This document shows, one piece after another, positions 16,860-25,163 of a DNA stretch of 64,000 nucleotides. The translations under genes were made by a program, and so were the position numbers. Source of the stretch: Nocardioides sp. CFH 31398 (GTDB taxonomy: Bacteria; Actinomycetota; Actinomycetes; Propionibacteriales; Nocardioidaceae). Where the stretch lies: contig NZ_JAKUHT010000001.1 of NCBI RefSeq assembly GCF_022436705.1, positions 1-64,000 of the forward strand. Direction: 5' to 3'. The notes below the pieces were generated by a model, which worked only from the letters and a program-made list of their open reading frames with translations, was not told the DNA's origin and did not search any database. Within the stretch, counting starts at the first letter, position 1, and each line of letters starts with the position of its first letter.

Positions 16860-17753
16860 GTGGGCGAGGTCACGAGCGCGTCGACCACGCTGCTGCCCTC
16901 CCTCGCCGCCATCCCGGGGCACGTCTTCTGGCGCGCGGCCGCGCGGGTGGGCCACGCCGCCGAGGCCGTCCTGCCGCCGGACCTGGACCTCACCGCGTAT
17001 GCCGTCCTCCACGCCCTGCCCCCGGGTGCGACCGCCTCGCAGCAGGCGGTCGCGGACGCCGTCGTCGTCAGCCGCACGACGATGACGAAGGTCGCGGCGG
17101 ACCTCCTGTCCGCCGGCCTCATCGAGCGCGTGCGCAACCCCGGCGACCGACGGTCGTACCTGCTGAGCCGTGCCCCCGCGGCGGAGCCCGCGCTGGCGGG
17201 ATGGGACGCCGACGTCGCGGCGCTCGACGAGGTCGTCCTCCGCCCGTTCGACGAGGTGGGCCGGGCGCGGCTGACGGAGCTGCTGACGGTCCTCGCGGAC
17301 GACGTGCTGCCCGACGACCTGCCCGACGCCGTCCGCGGGAGCGTGTCGCTGCTGCTCGTGCGGGTGCACGCCTGGCTCTACCGCCAGTTCCAGGAGCTGC
17401 TCGCCCCGCTCGGGATCGAGCCGCGGCACGTCGGCGCGCTGACCGCCCTGACCACGCTCGGCCCCGTGTCGCAGACCGACCTCGCCCGCGGCATCGGGCT
17501 CAGCGCGGCGAGCGTGGTGGCGATCGTCGACGAGCTGGAGGAGCGCGAGCTGGTCGAGCGCCGCCGCGTGGTCGGCGACCGTCGCACGCAGGAGGTGCAC
17601 CTCACCGAGTTCGCACCGGCGGTGCTGCGCGCGGCCCGGACCCGGGGACGGCGGGGCGCGACGACCGCCTTCGCCGCCCTGCCCGACGGCGGGCTCGAGG
17701 AGCTCCTCGACCTGCTGCGCGCGATCGTGACGGCCGACCCACCCGTCATATAA
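16860..17753 (+). CDS. Tandem MarR regulator (two fused MarR domains)
   Basis: A 297-residue protein, about twice the length of a normal MarR protein. It contains two winged-helix modules: the first has TASQQAVADAVVVSRTTMTK and LIERVRNPGDRRSYLL (about residues 55-105), the second has VSQTDLARGIGLSAASVVAI and LVERRRVVGDRRTQEVHL (about 200-250). MarR proteins act as dimers, so one chain could form a pseudo-dimer. GTG 16860 is preceded by GGAGG at 6-7 nt. It diverges from the DHA2 efflux gene with overlapping promoters, the classic position of a repressor of a drug pump. Ligand unknown. Confidence 0.8.
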   Translation: MGEVTSASTTLLPSLAAIPGHVFWRAAARVGHAAEAVLPPDLDLTAYAVLHALPPGATASQQAVADAVVVSRTTMTKVAADLLSAGLIERVRNPGDRRSYLLSRAPAAEPALAGWDADVAALDEVVLRPFDEVGRARLTELLTVLADDVLPDDLPDAVRGSVSLLLVRVHAWLYRQFQELLAPLGIEPRHVGALTALTTLGPVSQTDLARGIGLSAASVVAIVDELEERELVERRRVVGDRRTQEVHLTEFAPAVLRAARTRGRRGATTAFAALPDGGLEELLDLLRAIVTADPPVI

Positions 17754-17756
17754 GAT
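17751..17756 (+). promoter_or_regulatory. Leaderless -10 element (TAAGAT) of the CDF gene
   Basis: TAAGAT, 7 nt before ATG 17764, in a short AT-rich patch that overlaps the end of the regulator gene. Confidence 0.5.
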
Positions 17757-17763
17757 TCTTCGC

Positions 17764-18687
17764 ATGGGTCACGGTCACGGCCACGGGCACACCGCGGGCA
17801 GGGCCGGTGACCGTCGGCGGCTGAGACTGGTTCTCCTCATCACCGCCGCCGTCCTCGTGGTGCAGCTCGTCGGCGCCTGGGTGAGCGGCTCCCTCGCGCT
17901 GCTCGCGGACGCCGGCCACATGGCGACCGACGCCGCCGGGGTGCTGCTCGCGCTCGGGGCGTCGTACGTCGCGGCGCTGCCCTCGACGCGCCGCTTCACC
18001 TTCGGCTGGCACCGCGCCGAGGTGCTGGCCGCGCTCGTCAACGCCCTGGTCCTCGTCGCGCTGTGCGTCTACCTCGCGGTCGCGGGCGTCAGCCGCCTGC
18101 TCGAGCCGACCGGCGAGGTCGCACCGGTCCCGATGATCGCCTTCGCGGTGGTCGGCCTGGTCGCCAACGCGGCGTCGCTGGCGATCCTCACCCGCTCGGG
18201 GACCGGGTCGATCAACCTGCGCGGCGCGACGATGGAGGTGCTCGCCGACACGCTCGGCTCGGTCGTGGTGGTCGTCGCCGGCGTGGTCATCTGGGCCACG
18301 GGCTTCGAGCGTGCCGACCCCCTCGGCTCCCTGGTCATCGCGGCCATGATCCTGCCGCGGGCGGCGAGCCTGGCGAAGGAGGCGCTCGTCGTCCTGCTCG
18401 AGGTGGCGCCCGCCGGGCTCGCGCTCGAGGAGGTCCGCGAGCACCTGCTCGGGATGCCCGGCGTGGTCGACGTCCACGACCTCCACGCGTGGACCATCAC
18501 CACCGGTCTGCCCAGCATGTCCGCGCACGTGACGGTCACCGACGAGGTGCTCGCCTCCCGCGGGGTGGGGGCGGTGCTCGACGACCTGTCGCACTGCACC
18601 ACCAGCCACTTCGCGGTGCACCACGCGACGTTCCAGGTGGAGCCCGAGAGCCACCGCGCCCACGAGGACCTCGGCGAGGCGCACTGA
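17764..18687 (+). CDS. Cation diffusion facilitator, zinc-type (CzcD/ZitB-like)
   Basis: A 307-residue CDF transporter with six membrane helices. The N terminus is a histidine cluster (GHGHGHGH), usual for zinc-type members. The helix-2 metal site LLADAGHMATD keeps the H-x3-D pair. In helix 5 the usual histidine is replaced: EVLADTLGS gives E-x3-D. A C-terminal cytoplasmic domain with VDVHDLHAWTI and HHATFQVE is present. CDF proteins export zinc or related divalent metals in exchange for protons. It follows the tandem-MarR gene by 10 nt but has its own TAAGAT element. Confidence 0.88.
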   Translation: MGHGHGHGHTAGRAGDRRRLRLVLLITAAVLVVQLVGAWVSGSLALLADAGHMATDAAGVLLALGASYVAALPSTRRFTFGWHRAEVLAALVNALVLVALCVYLAVAGVSRLLEPTGEVAPVPMIAFAVVGLVANAASLAILTRSGTGSINLRGATMEVLADTLGSVVVVVAGVVIWATGFERADPLGSLVIAAMILPRAASLAKEALVVLLEVAPAGLALEEVREHLLGMPGVVDVHDLHAWTITTGLPSMSAHVTVTDEVLASRGVGAVLDDLSHCTTSHFAVHHATFQVEPESHRAHEDLGEAH

Positions 18688-18706
18688 CGCAGGGACGGGC
18701 GTGGGG

Positions 18707-18946
18707 TCAGCGGCGGAGCCTGCGGCGCTCCCGCTCGGCGACGAGGGCCGCCCCGGCGAGCAGCGCGGCCAGGCCGAGGTCGACGAGGCGGAACTCGACG
18801 GCACCCACGAGACCGGCCACGGTCAGGACGAGGAACACCAGCGCCAGCACGGTCAGGACGACGACCGCCCACCCCATGGCGTTGCGGCCCTCGAGGTGGG
18901 ACGTCGGCGGCCGCATCGACGACGGCGGCTCGAACCCGTGCGACAT
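18707..18946 (-). CDS. Small two-helix membrane protein
   Basis: A 79-residue protein of unknown function. A soluble N-terminal 23 residues (MSHGFEPPSS start) precede two hydrophobic helices, with a basic C terminus (ERERRRLRR). The ATG at 18946 is preceded by TAGGTT at exactly 6 nt, the leaderless pattern, which makes it a believable gene despite its size. Convergent with the CDF gene, which ends 19 nt away. Confidence 0.6.
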   Translation of the reverse strand: MSHGFEPPSSMRPPTSHLEGRNAMGWAVVVLTVLALVFLVLTVAGLVGAVEFRLVDLGLAALLAGAALVAERERRRLRR

Positions 18947-18952
18947 GACCGC

Positions 18953-18958
18953 AACCTA
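18953..18958 (-). promoter_or_regulatory. Leaderless -10 element (TAGGTT) of the small membrane-protein gene
   Basis: On the minus strand, TAGGTT then 6 nt then ATG 18946. Confidence 0.5.
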
Positions 18959-18996
18959 GACCCGTCGGGGCCCGTCCGACAGACCTCCGTGCGCCG

Positions 18997-19449
18997 TCAG
19001 GCGTCGCGCTCGGCGGCCTCTCGGAGCTTGACGAGGGTCCCGGCGATGCCCTGCTTGTTGCGGGCCGGGAAGCCGGCGGCCTTGAGGCCGAGCCAGATGG
19101 GGGTGGGGTAGCGCGAGGCGTCCCACGTCTCGGTGACCTCGCAGCCGCCGTCGGTGGGGGTGATCTCGTAGCGCCAGCGGTGCGCACCGAAGTGCCGCCA
19201 GGCGATGCGGCGGTCCTGCTCGTACTCCACGACGACGTTCCGGATCTTGTACGGCAGCCCGAACATCTTCATGTCGACGCCGAACTTCGCGCCCTTGCTC
19301 AGCACCCGCGGGCCCTTCACGTTGCCCTTTACCGAGCCCGACCCGTCGATCCGCTCGTGCTGGTGGGGGTCGGCGAGGATCGCGAACACCGTCGCCGGAG
19401 GCGCGGCGATCGAGGCGGTCTCGGACACGATGCGCTCGTCGGAGGACAT
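18997..19449 (-). CDS. SRPBCC (polyketide cyclase-like) family protein
   Basis: A 150-residue single-domain protein of the START/SRPBCC superfamily, a helix-grip fold that binds hydrophobic ligands. It starts with SETASIAAPPATVFAIL, typical of this group, and ends with a long helix (LVKLREAAERDA). The actual ligand is unknown. ATG 19449 is supported by TACCCT exactly 6 nt upstream. Nothing in the neighbouring genes suggests a pathway. Downstream lies the small membrane-protein gene on the same strand. Confidence 0.78.
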   Translation of the reverse strand: MSSDERIVSETASIAAPPATVFAILADPHQHERIDGSGSVKGNVKGPRVLSKGAKFGVDMKMFGLPYKIRNVVVEYEQDRRIAWRHFGAHRWRYEITPTDGGCEVTETWDASRYPTPIWLGLKAAGFPARNKQGIAGTLVKLREAAERDA

Positions 19450-19455
19450 GCCCGA

Positions 19456-19461
19456 AGGGTA
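19456..19461 (-). promoter_or_regulatory. Leaderless -10 element (TACCCT) of the SRPBCC gene
   Basis: On the minus strand, TACCCT then 6 nt then ATG 19449. Confidence 0.55.
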
Positions 19462-19575
19462 GCCAGCGGGCCGTCGTCGGTGACCCGACGACCAGACCCG
19501 CGCCCTGCTCCCGCCGTCCACCCGCTCACCCACCCAGCGTGGTGAGCCGCGGATGGACCTCCCCGCGGGCGACTC

Positions 19576-21231
19576 TCAGGCGCGCCGCCCGATCTGCAGC
19601 ACGGGCCCGTCGTCGTCCGCGTAGAAGTCGCGTCCGGAGTCGTCGATGACGACGAAGGCGGGGAAGTCCTCGACGGTGATGCGCCAGACGGCCTCCATGC
19701 CGAGCTCCTCGTACTCCAGCACCTCGACGTGGCGGATGCAGTCCTGCGCCAGCCGGGCGGCGGGGCCGCCGATCGTGCCGAGGTAGAAGCCGCCGTGCTG
19801 CCCGCAGCTGCGCGCCACCGGGCCCGAGCGGTTGCCCTTCGCGAGCATCACCAGCGACCCGCCGGCGGCCTGGAACTGCTCGACGTAGGTGTCCATCCGG
19901 CCGGCCGTCGTCGGGCCGAACGAACCGGACGCGTAGCCGTCCGGGGTCTTCGCCGGCCCGGCGTAGTAGACCGCCATGTCGCGCAGGTAGGACGGCATCT
20001 CCTCGCCGGCGTCCAGCCGCTTCTTGATCTCGGCGTGGGCGGCGTCGCGGGCGACGACGAGGTCACCCGACAGCGACAGCCGCTGCCCGACCTCCAGGCC
20101 GGACAGCGTCGATCGGACGGCGTCCATGCCGGTGTCGAGGTCGACGGCGACGACGTCCCCGCCGAGGCCCTCCTCGGTGACGTCGGGCAGGAAGCGGGCG
20201 GGGTCGCGCTCGAGGTCCTCGAGGAAGACGCCCTCACGGGTGATCCGCGCCTGCGCTTGGCGGTCCGCCGAGCAGGAGACCGCGATCGCCACGGGGCACG
20301 AGCCGCCGTGGCGGGGCAGGCGCACGACGCGGACGTCGTGGCAGAAGTACTTGCCGCCGAACTGCGCGCCGATCCCGAGCTCCCGGGTGAGCTGGTGGAC
20401 CTGCTCCTCCAGCCCGGTGTCGCGGAACGCACGGCCGCCGGCCGAGCCGCTCGTGGGGAGCGAGTCGAGGTACTTCGTCGAGGCGAGCTTCGCCGTCTTC
20501 ATCGTCGCCTCCGCCGAGGTGCCGCCCACGACCACGACGAGGTGGTACGGCGGGCACGCCGACGTCCCGAGCGCGCCGATCCGCTCGCGCAGGAAGCCCA
20601 GGAGGCTCTTCTCGTTGAGCAGCGCCTTGGTCTCCTGGAAGAGGAACGACTTGTTGGCGCTGCCGCCGCCCTTGGCGATGAACAGCAGCTCGTAGGCGTC
20701 GTCGCCCTCCGCCGCGATCTCGATCTGGGCGGGCAGGTTGTCGCCGGTGTTCCTCTCCTCGTACATGGTGAGCGGCGCCATCTGCGAGTAGCGCAGGTTG
20801 AGCCGGGCGTACGCCGAGCGGACGCCGTCGCTGATCCAGGCGGCGTCCTGGCCGTCGGTCAGCACGTGACGGCCGCGCTTGCCCTGGACGATCGCGGTGC
20901 CGGTGTCCTGGCACATCGGGAGCACGCCGCCCGCCGCGACGGCTGCGTTGCGCAGCAGGTCGGTCGCGACGTAGCGGTCGTTCCCGGAGGCCTCCGGGTC
21001 GTCGACGATCCGGCGCAGCTGCTCGAGGTGGGCGGTGCGCAGGAAGTGCGCGACGTCGGCGAACGCGGTGTCGGTCAGCGCCCGCAGCGTCGACCCGGGG
21101 ACCTCGAGGAACGTCCGCCCCAGCGCCTCGCGCACCTCGGGGGCCGGCAGGTCCAGCCGGCGGTACGACGTGGTGTCGGCGCCCCGCTGCAGGATCGCCT
21201 CGTACGGGGGCGCGACGTCGGGCTGGCTCAC
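19576..21231 (-). CDS. Class I fumarate hydratase (4Fe-4S type)
   Basis: A 551-residue class I fumarase of the fused alpha-beta type, which interconverts fumarate and L-malate in the TCA cycle. The three iron-sulfur cysteines are recognisable as [18 protein letters not shown] and [10 protein letters not shown], and the C-terminal beta part carries [12 protein letters not shown]. Such enzymes need a 4Fe-4S cluster and are sensitive to oxygen and superoxide. GTG 21231 is chosen because GGAGG lies about 5 nt upstream; in-frame upstream starts would run into the divergent gene. It diverges from an SDR/CoA-transferase operon across about 105 bp containing a perfect 14-bp palindrome. Confidence 0.93.
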   Translation of the reverse strand: MSQPDVAPPYEAILQRGADTTSYRRLDLPAPEVREALGRTFLEVPGSTLRALTDTAFADVAHFLRTAHLEQLRRIVDDPEASGNDRYVATDLLRNAAVAAGGVLPMCQDTGTAIVQGKRGRHVLTDGQDAAWISDGVRSAYARLNLRYSQMAPLTMYEERNTGDNLPAQIEIAAEGDDAYELLFIAKGGGSANKSFLFQETKALLNEKSLLGFLRERIGALGTSACPPYHLVVVVGGTSAEATMKTAKLASTKYLDSLPTSGSAGGRAFRDTGLEEQVHQLTRELGIGAQFGGKYFCHDVRVVRLPRHGGSCPVAIAVSCSADRQAQARITREGVFLEDLERDPARFLPDVTEEGLGGDVVAVDLDTGMDAVRSTLSGLEVGQRLSLSGDLVVARDAAHAEIKKRLDAGEEMPSYLRDMAVYYAGPAKTPDGYASGSFGPTTAGRMDTYVEQFQAAGGSLVMLAKGNRSGPVARSCGQHGGFYLGTIGGPAARLAQDCIRHVEVLEYEELGMEAVWRITVEDFPAFVVIDDSGRDFYADDDGPVLQIGRRA

Positions 21232-21254
21232 GTTTCCTCCGGCACGTGGGAATG

Positions 21255-21268
21255 GATCATGCATGATC
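21255..21268. promoter_or_regulatory. Perfect 14-bp palindrome, candidate GntR operator
   Basis: GATCATGCATGATC is self-complementary and lies between the fumarase and the SDR operon that ends with a GntR-family gene. It starts 24 nt upstream of the fumarase start and ends 70 nt upstream of the SDR start. Confidence 0.5.
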
Positions 21269-21337
21269 TGGTGCTGTTGTACCTGACTGACCGTGACGCC
21301 GGTCTCAGACCCGGCGTCATCAACGAGAGGATCGCCC

Positions 21338-22111
21338 ATGTCAGCCAGCAGCGCACCCGTCGTCGTCCCGGGCCTCGCCGGGAAGGTCGCCCTCGTCACG
21401 GGGGGCGCCAGCGGCATCGGCCTCGCCACCGTACGTCTGCTGGCCGCCTCCGGTGCGCGGGTCGTGGTCGCGGACCTGGACGAGGACGCCGCCACCGCGG
21501 CCGCCGCCGAGGTCGACGGCACCGCCGTCCGCACCGACGTCACCTCCGCCGACGACTGCGCCGCGGCCGTCGCGGCGGCCGTGGACGCCCACGGCCGGCT
21601 CGACGTCGTCGCCTGCAACGCCGGCCTCACGACCTACCCGACCCCCGCGGTCGACATCGACGAGGCCGACTTCGACGCCACCTTCGCGGTCAACGTCAAG
21701 GGCGCCTGGCTGACCGCCCGCGCCGCCATCGGCGCGCTCAAGGAGGCCGGCGGCGGCTCGATCGTGGTCACCGGCTCGGTCATGGGCGAGCGGGCGCGGC
21801 CGGGCTTCGCGGCGTACGCCCCGAGCAAGGCGGCCGCCAACCACCTCGCGCGCACGCTGGCGGTCGAGCACGCCGGCGACGGCATCCGCGTCAACGCCGT
21901 CGCGCCCGTCGCCACCGACACCGCGATGCTCGAGAGGTTCCTCGGCACCGAGGACCCGGCGGCCGCCCGGCAGCGGTTCGAGTCGAGCATCCCGCTGGGC
22001 CGCCTGGCGACCCCCGAGGACGTCGCCTCGGCGATCTGCTTCCTCGCCTCCGACTCCGCGTCGTTCCTCACCGGTGTCGTGCTGCCGGTGGACGGCGGGC
22101 GGAGCATCTGA
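21338..22111 (+). CDS. Short-chain dehydrogenase/reductase
   Basis: A 257-residue classical SDR. The cofactor loop TGGASGIG, the NAG-type motif (CNAGL), the catalytic Ser (VVTGSV) and the Tyr/Lys pair in YAPSK are all there. A C-terminal DGGRSI ending is typical. An Asp (VADLDED) after the second strand suggests NAD(H) rather than NADP(H). ATG 21338 has GAGAGG 7 nt upstream. It is the first gene of an operon; the next gene's ATG overlaps its TGA by one base. The substrate is probably a hydroxyacid or alcohol linked to the adjacent CoA-transferase. Confidence 0.88.
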   Translation: MSASSAPVVVPGLAGKVALVTGGASGIGLATVRLLAASGARVVVADLDEDAATAAAAEVDGTAVRTDVTSADDCAAAVAAAVDAHGRLDVVACNAGLTTYPTPAVDIDEADFDATFAVNVKGAWLTARAAIGALKEAGGGSIVVTGSVMGERARPGFAAYAPSKAAANHLARTLAVEHAGDGIRVNAVAPVATDTAMLERFLGTEDPAAARQRFESSIPLGRLATPEDVASAICFLASDSASFLTGVVLPVDGGRSI

Positions 22112-23319
22112 TGTCCGAGACCGAGAACGACCACCGAGAGGTCCTGCCGCTGACCGGGGTCACCGTGGTGTCGTGCGAGCAGGCCGTCGCGGCGCCGTTC
22201 GCGACCCGCCAGCTCGCCGACCTCGGCGCGCGGGTCATCAAGGTCGAGCGGCCCGGGGTCGGCGACTTCGCCCGCTCGTACGACGAGACGGTGCGCGGCA
22301 TGTCGAGCCACTTCGTGTGGCTCAACCGCTCCAAGGAGAGCCTCGCCCTCGACCTCAAGCACCCCGAGGCGCGCGCGGTCATGGACGCGCTGCTCGCCGA
22401 CGCGGACGTGTTCGTGCAGAACTTCGCCCCCGGTGCGGCCGCCCGGCTCGGCCTCGACGCCGAGCGCCTGCGCACCCGCGACCCGCGTCTGATCACCTGC
22501 TCCATCAGCGGCTACGGCACGTCCGGGCCCTACCGTGACGCGAAGGCCTACGACCTGCTGATCCAGTCCGAGACCGGTCTCGTCAGCGTCACCGGAACCG
22601 AGGACACCCCGGCCAAGAGCGGCATCCCCGCCGCCGACATCGGCGCCGGCATGTACGCGTTCTCCGGGATCCTCGCCGCGCTCTACGAGCGCGAGGTCAC
22701 CGGCGCCGGCACGGCCCTGGAGGTCAGCCTCTTCGACTCCCTCGTCGAGTGGATGGGCTACCCGCTCTACTACGCCGACTACGGCGGCACCCCACCGCCG
22801 CGGCGCGGCACGAGCCACGCGGCCATCGCGCCGTACGGCACCTACGCCGCGGGTGACGGCACCGAGTTCGTGCTGTCGATCCAGAACGAGCGGGAGTGGG
22901 CGGCGTTCTGCGCGGTCGTCCTGGACGACGCGGCGGTCGCCACCGACCCCCGCTTCGACACCGGCTCGAAGCGGGTCGAGCACCGCGAGGCCCTCGACGA
23001 GGTCATCGGCGCCCGGCTCGCCGGTCTCTCCGGGGAGACCTTCGGTGCCCGCCTCGAGGAGGCGCGCATCGCCAACGCCCGCCGCCGCGAGCTGTCCGAG
23101 GTCCTCGAGCACCCGCAGCTCGGCGCCCGGGACCGCTGGCGCACCGTCGGCAGCCCCGTCGGCGACCTCCGCGCGACCCTGCCCGCGATCACCGTCGAGG
23201 GTCGCGAGCCGCGGATGGACCCGATCCCCGACGTGGGGGAGCACAGCGGGTCGATCCTCGCCGAGCTGGGGTACGCCGACGAGGAGGTCGCACGGCTGCG
23301 GGAGGATGGGTTGCTGTGA
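22111..23319 (+). CDS. CaiB/BaiF (class III) CoA-transferase
   Basis: A 402-residue family III CoA-transferase. Typical features are the start LPLTGVTVVSCEQAVAAPFA, the DLGARVIKVERP strand-loop and the catalytic aspartate in AYDLLIQSETG. Members move CoA between small carboxylic acids, for example succinate, oxalate, itaconate, mesaconate or carnitine. The adjacent class I fumarase hints at C4/C5 dicarboxylate use, but that is inference. It overlaps the SDR stop by one base and its own stop by four with the GntR gene (GTGA), so all three are one coupled unit. Confidence 0.88.
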   Translation: MSETENDHREVLPLTGVTVVSCEQAVAAPFATRQLADLGARVIKVERPGVGDFARSYDETVRGMSSHFVWLNRSKESLALDLKHPEARAVMDALLADADVFVQNFAPGAAARLGLDAERLRTRDPRLITCSISGYGTSGPYRDAKAYDLLIQSETGLVSVTGTEDTPAKSGIPAADIGAGMYAFSGILAALYEREVTGAGTALEVSLFDSLVEWMGYPLYYADYGGTPPPRRGTSHAAIAPYGTYAAGDGTEFVLSIQNEREWAAFCAVVLDDAAVATDPRFDTGSKRVEHREALDEVIGARLAGLSGETFGARLEEARIANARRRELSEVLEHPQLGARDRWRTVGSPVGDLRATLPAITVEGREPRMDPIPDVGEHSGSILAELGYADEEVARLREDGLL

Positions 23320-23993
23320 GCACGCAACCCTCCCCGCCCGCGACCAAGCGGGACGTCATCGTCGAGGAGCTGCGGCGGCTCATCCTCTCGGGCGAGCTGA
23401 GGCGCGGGGAGCGGCTGCGCCAGGACGACCTGGCCGCCCGGTTCCGGGCCAGCATCACGCCGGTCCGCGAGGCGCTGCGCGCCCTGGAGGCGGAGGGGCT
23501 GGCCGTCTCCGAGCCCCACCGCGGCGTCCGCGTCGCCGGGATCGACCTCGAGCGGGTCACCGCGACGTACGTCGTCCGCCGGCTCACCGAGGGTCACGCG
23601 GTGGCCCGCGCGACCACCCGGCTGACGCTGCGCGACCTGCGCCGGCTGGAGCAGCTCGTCGAGGCGACCGCCGCCTGCGCGGACCCCGTCGAGCGTCGCG
23701 CCACGAACCGGGAGCTGCACTTCCTGCTCTACCGCCGCTGCGGGTTGCCGGGGCTGGTCGAGCACATCGAGTCGCTGTGGGCGGCCTTCCCGTGGGACGT
23801 CTCGCTCGGCAGCGAGGAGCGCGCCCGGGCGTCGGACGCCGAGCACCGCGTGCTGCTCGCCGCCCTGCGCGCGGGCGACCCCGACGCCGCCCGCGCGGCC
23901 GCCGAGGAGCACATCCGCACCGGCTTCGCGGATCTGCGTGAACGCCTCACCGGCGCCGCCGGGCCGGACCCCTTCGACCTCGACGCGGACTGA
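23316..23993 (+). CDS. GntR/FadR-like (FCD-type) transcriptional regulator
   Basis: A 225-residue GntR protein. The N-terminal winged helix has LRRLILSGELRRGERLRQDDLA and FRASITPVREALRALEAEG. The helical C-terminal domain is of the FCD type, with NRELHF and EHRVLLAALRAGD carrying the expected acidic and histidine ligand residues for a metal-bound organic acid. It closes the SDR / CoA-transferase operon and probably regulates it; the palindrome at 21255-21268 is the best visible candidate site. Confidence 0.88.
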   Translation: MSTQPSPPATKRDVIVEELRRLILSGELRRGERLRQDDLAARFRASITPVREALRALEAEGLAVSEPHRGVRVAGIDLERVTATYVVRRLTEGHAVARATTRLTLRDLRRLEQLVEATAACADPVERRATNRELHFLLYRRCGLPGLVEHIESLWAAFPWDVSLGSEERARASDAEHRVLLAALRAGDPDAARAAAEEHIRTGFADLRERLTGAAGPDPFDLDAD

Positions 23994-23998
23994 GGCGC

Positions 23999-24922
23999 GT
24001 GCCGCTCGAGACACGCGCACGCGGCGGGCTGCCGCTGCTGCCCGCGGCGGCCTTCGTGGCCGTCTGGGCGTCCGGGTACATCGTCACCCCGATCGGCGTC
24101 GACGCGATCGCACCGCTGTGGATCCTCGCGATGCGGTTCGCGCTGGCGGGCGGTCTCGCGGCGCTCCTCGCGCTCGCCCTGCGCCGCCGCGTCGGCGCCT
24201 CCCGCCGCGACCTCGGCCGGATCGCGCTGGTCGGCGTCGTGCTCAACGGCCTCGTCTTCTCGGCGATGTTCTCGGCGTTCGGCCTGGGCCTGGACGCCAC
24301 GTTCGGCGCCCTCGTGCACTCGCTCAGCCCTGTGCTGACGGTCGTCCTGGCCGGCGTCCTGCTGCGGGAGCGGCTGACCCGGACGCAGGTGGGCGGCTTC
24401 GCGGTCGGCGTCCTCGGGGTGCTGATCGTGCTGGTGCCCGACCTGCAGGGCACCGGCGGTCCGGTCGCGATCTCCCTGGCCTTCCTCAGCCTGCTCGGCC
24501 TCAGCCTCGGCACCCTCGGCCAGCGCTGGATCGGCGACGCCCCGGACCCGCTGTGGTCGACCGCCGTCCAGTGCGCCGCCTCGGCGCCGTTCGTCGCCGT
24601 GCTCGCGCTGCTCGTCGAGCGCGGTCCCGTCGTCAGCGACCCGGTCGTCGGCGTCGCCGCTCTGGCCTACATGGTGGTCGGCAACTCGCTGGCCGGCCTG
24701 CTGCTGCTCGGCCTGCTGGTCCGCGCGGGCGGCGCCGGGGCGGCGTCCAGCACGTTCTTCCTCATGCCGCCCGTCACCGCGGTCCTCGCCTACGTGTTCC
24801 TGGGCGACCGCCTCGGCCCCGTCGAGCTGGTCGGTCTCGTCGTCGCCGCGGCGGGCGTCGCCGCGGCCACCCTCGGCGCCCGTCCACGGGACGCGGGGCC
24901 CCCGCCCGTCGCCGGGGGTTGA
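23999..24922 (+). CDS. EamA family (DMT superfamily) exporter
   Basis: A 307-residue protein with ten predicted membrane helices arranged as two EamA repeats (FVAVWASGYIVTP at the start; the second repeat begins around LSLGTLGQRWIG). The drug/metabolite transporter superfamily exports small metabolites; the substrate is unknown. GTG 23999 follows the GntR stop by five bases, so it is probably the last gene of the SDR operon. It ends with a short Pro/Arg-rich tail. Confidence 0.82.
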   Translation: MPLETRARGGLPLLPAAAFVAVWASGYIVTPIGVDAIAPLWILAMRFALAGGLAALLALALRRRVGASRRDLGRIALVGVVLNGLVFSAMFSAFGLGLDATFGALVHSLSPVLTVVLAGVLLRERLTRTQVGGFAVGVLGVLIVLVPDLQGTGGPVAISLAFLSLLGLSLGTLGQRWIGDAPDPLWSTAVQCAASAPFVAVLALLVERGPVVSDPVVGVAALAYMVVGNSLAGLLLLGLLVRAGGAGAASSTFFLMPPVTAVLAYVFLGDRLGPVELVGLVVAAAGVAAATLGARPRDAGPPPVAGG

Positions 24923-25003
24923 GGTCTGACGAGCCCCTGGGCGAGGAGCCTCGGAACCGACCACCGGGGCAGCGTCCGATTCGCCCGCCACGGGGCCGGT
25001 GGA

Positions 25004-25009
25004 TACCCT
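25004..25009 (+). promoter_or_regulatory. -10 element (TACCCT) upstream of bkd operon
   Basis: TACCCT lies 7 nt before GTG 25017 and about 17-18 nt after a TTCGCC at 24980-24985 that could serve as a -35. It is the best promoter candidate in the 237-nt gap 24923-25159, which otherwise holds only the small frame described separately. Confidence 0.4.
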
Positions 25010-25016
25010 CTGCCTC

Positions 25017-25163
25017 GTGGCGTCCGGTGGTGACCGGGCTCACACGCAGCACCCACACAGCACCGACCGACGTGCGGCACCGGCCACCCCCGGGCGCGGC
25101 CGGAGGGCGGACGAGGACGGCCGCGGAGACCCCGCCGGCCGCCGAGCGAAGGAGCACGGATGA
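25017..25163 (+). CDS. Possible leaderless small ORF coupled to bkdA
   Basis: A 48-codon frame beginning with GTG 25017, 7 nt after TACCCT, and ending in TGA that overlaps the ATG of bkdA (ATGA). The predicted peptide is hydrophilic, rich in Arg, Ala, Gly, Asp and His (for example HTQHPH) and contains no Leu, Ile or Val after the start. Position and overlap suggest a leader peptide or coupling frame. The composition is also what random GC-rich sequence gives, so this is a hypothesis. Confidence 0.35.
   Translation: MASGGDRAHTQHPHSTDRRAAPATPGRGRRADEDGRGDPAGRRAKEHG

Noticed and set aside
19729..21240. A long plus-strand frame over the fumarase gene
   Set aside because: It is antisense to a convincing class I fumarase and lacks any recognisable domain.
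24923..25159. A riboswitch in the leader of the bkd operon
   Set aside because: I see no known aptamer core, and the probable transcription start leaves only about 140 nt, most of which can be read as a small ORF.
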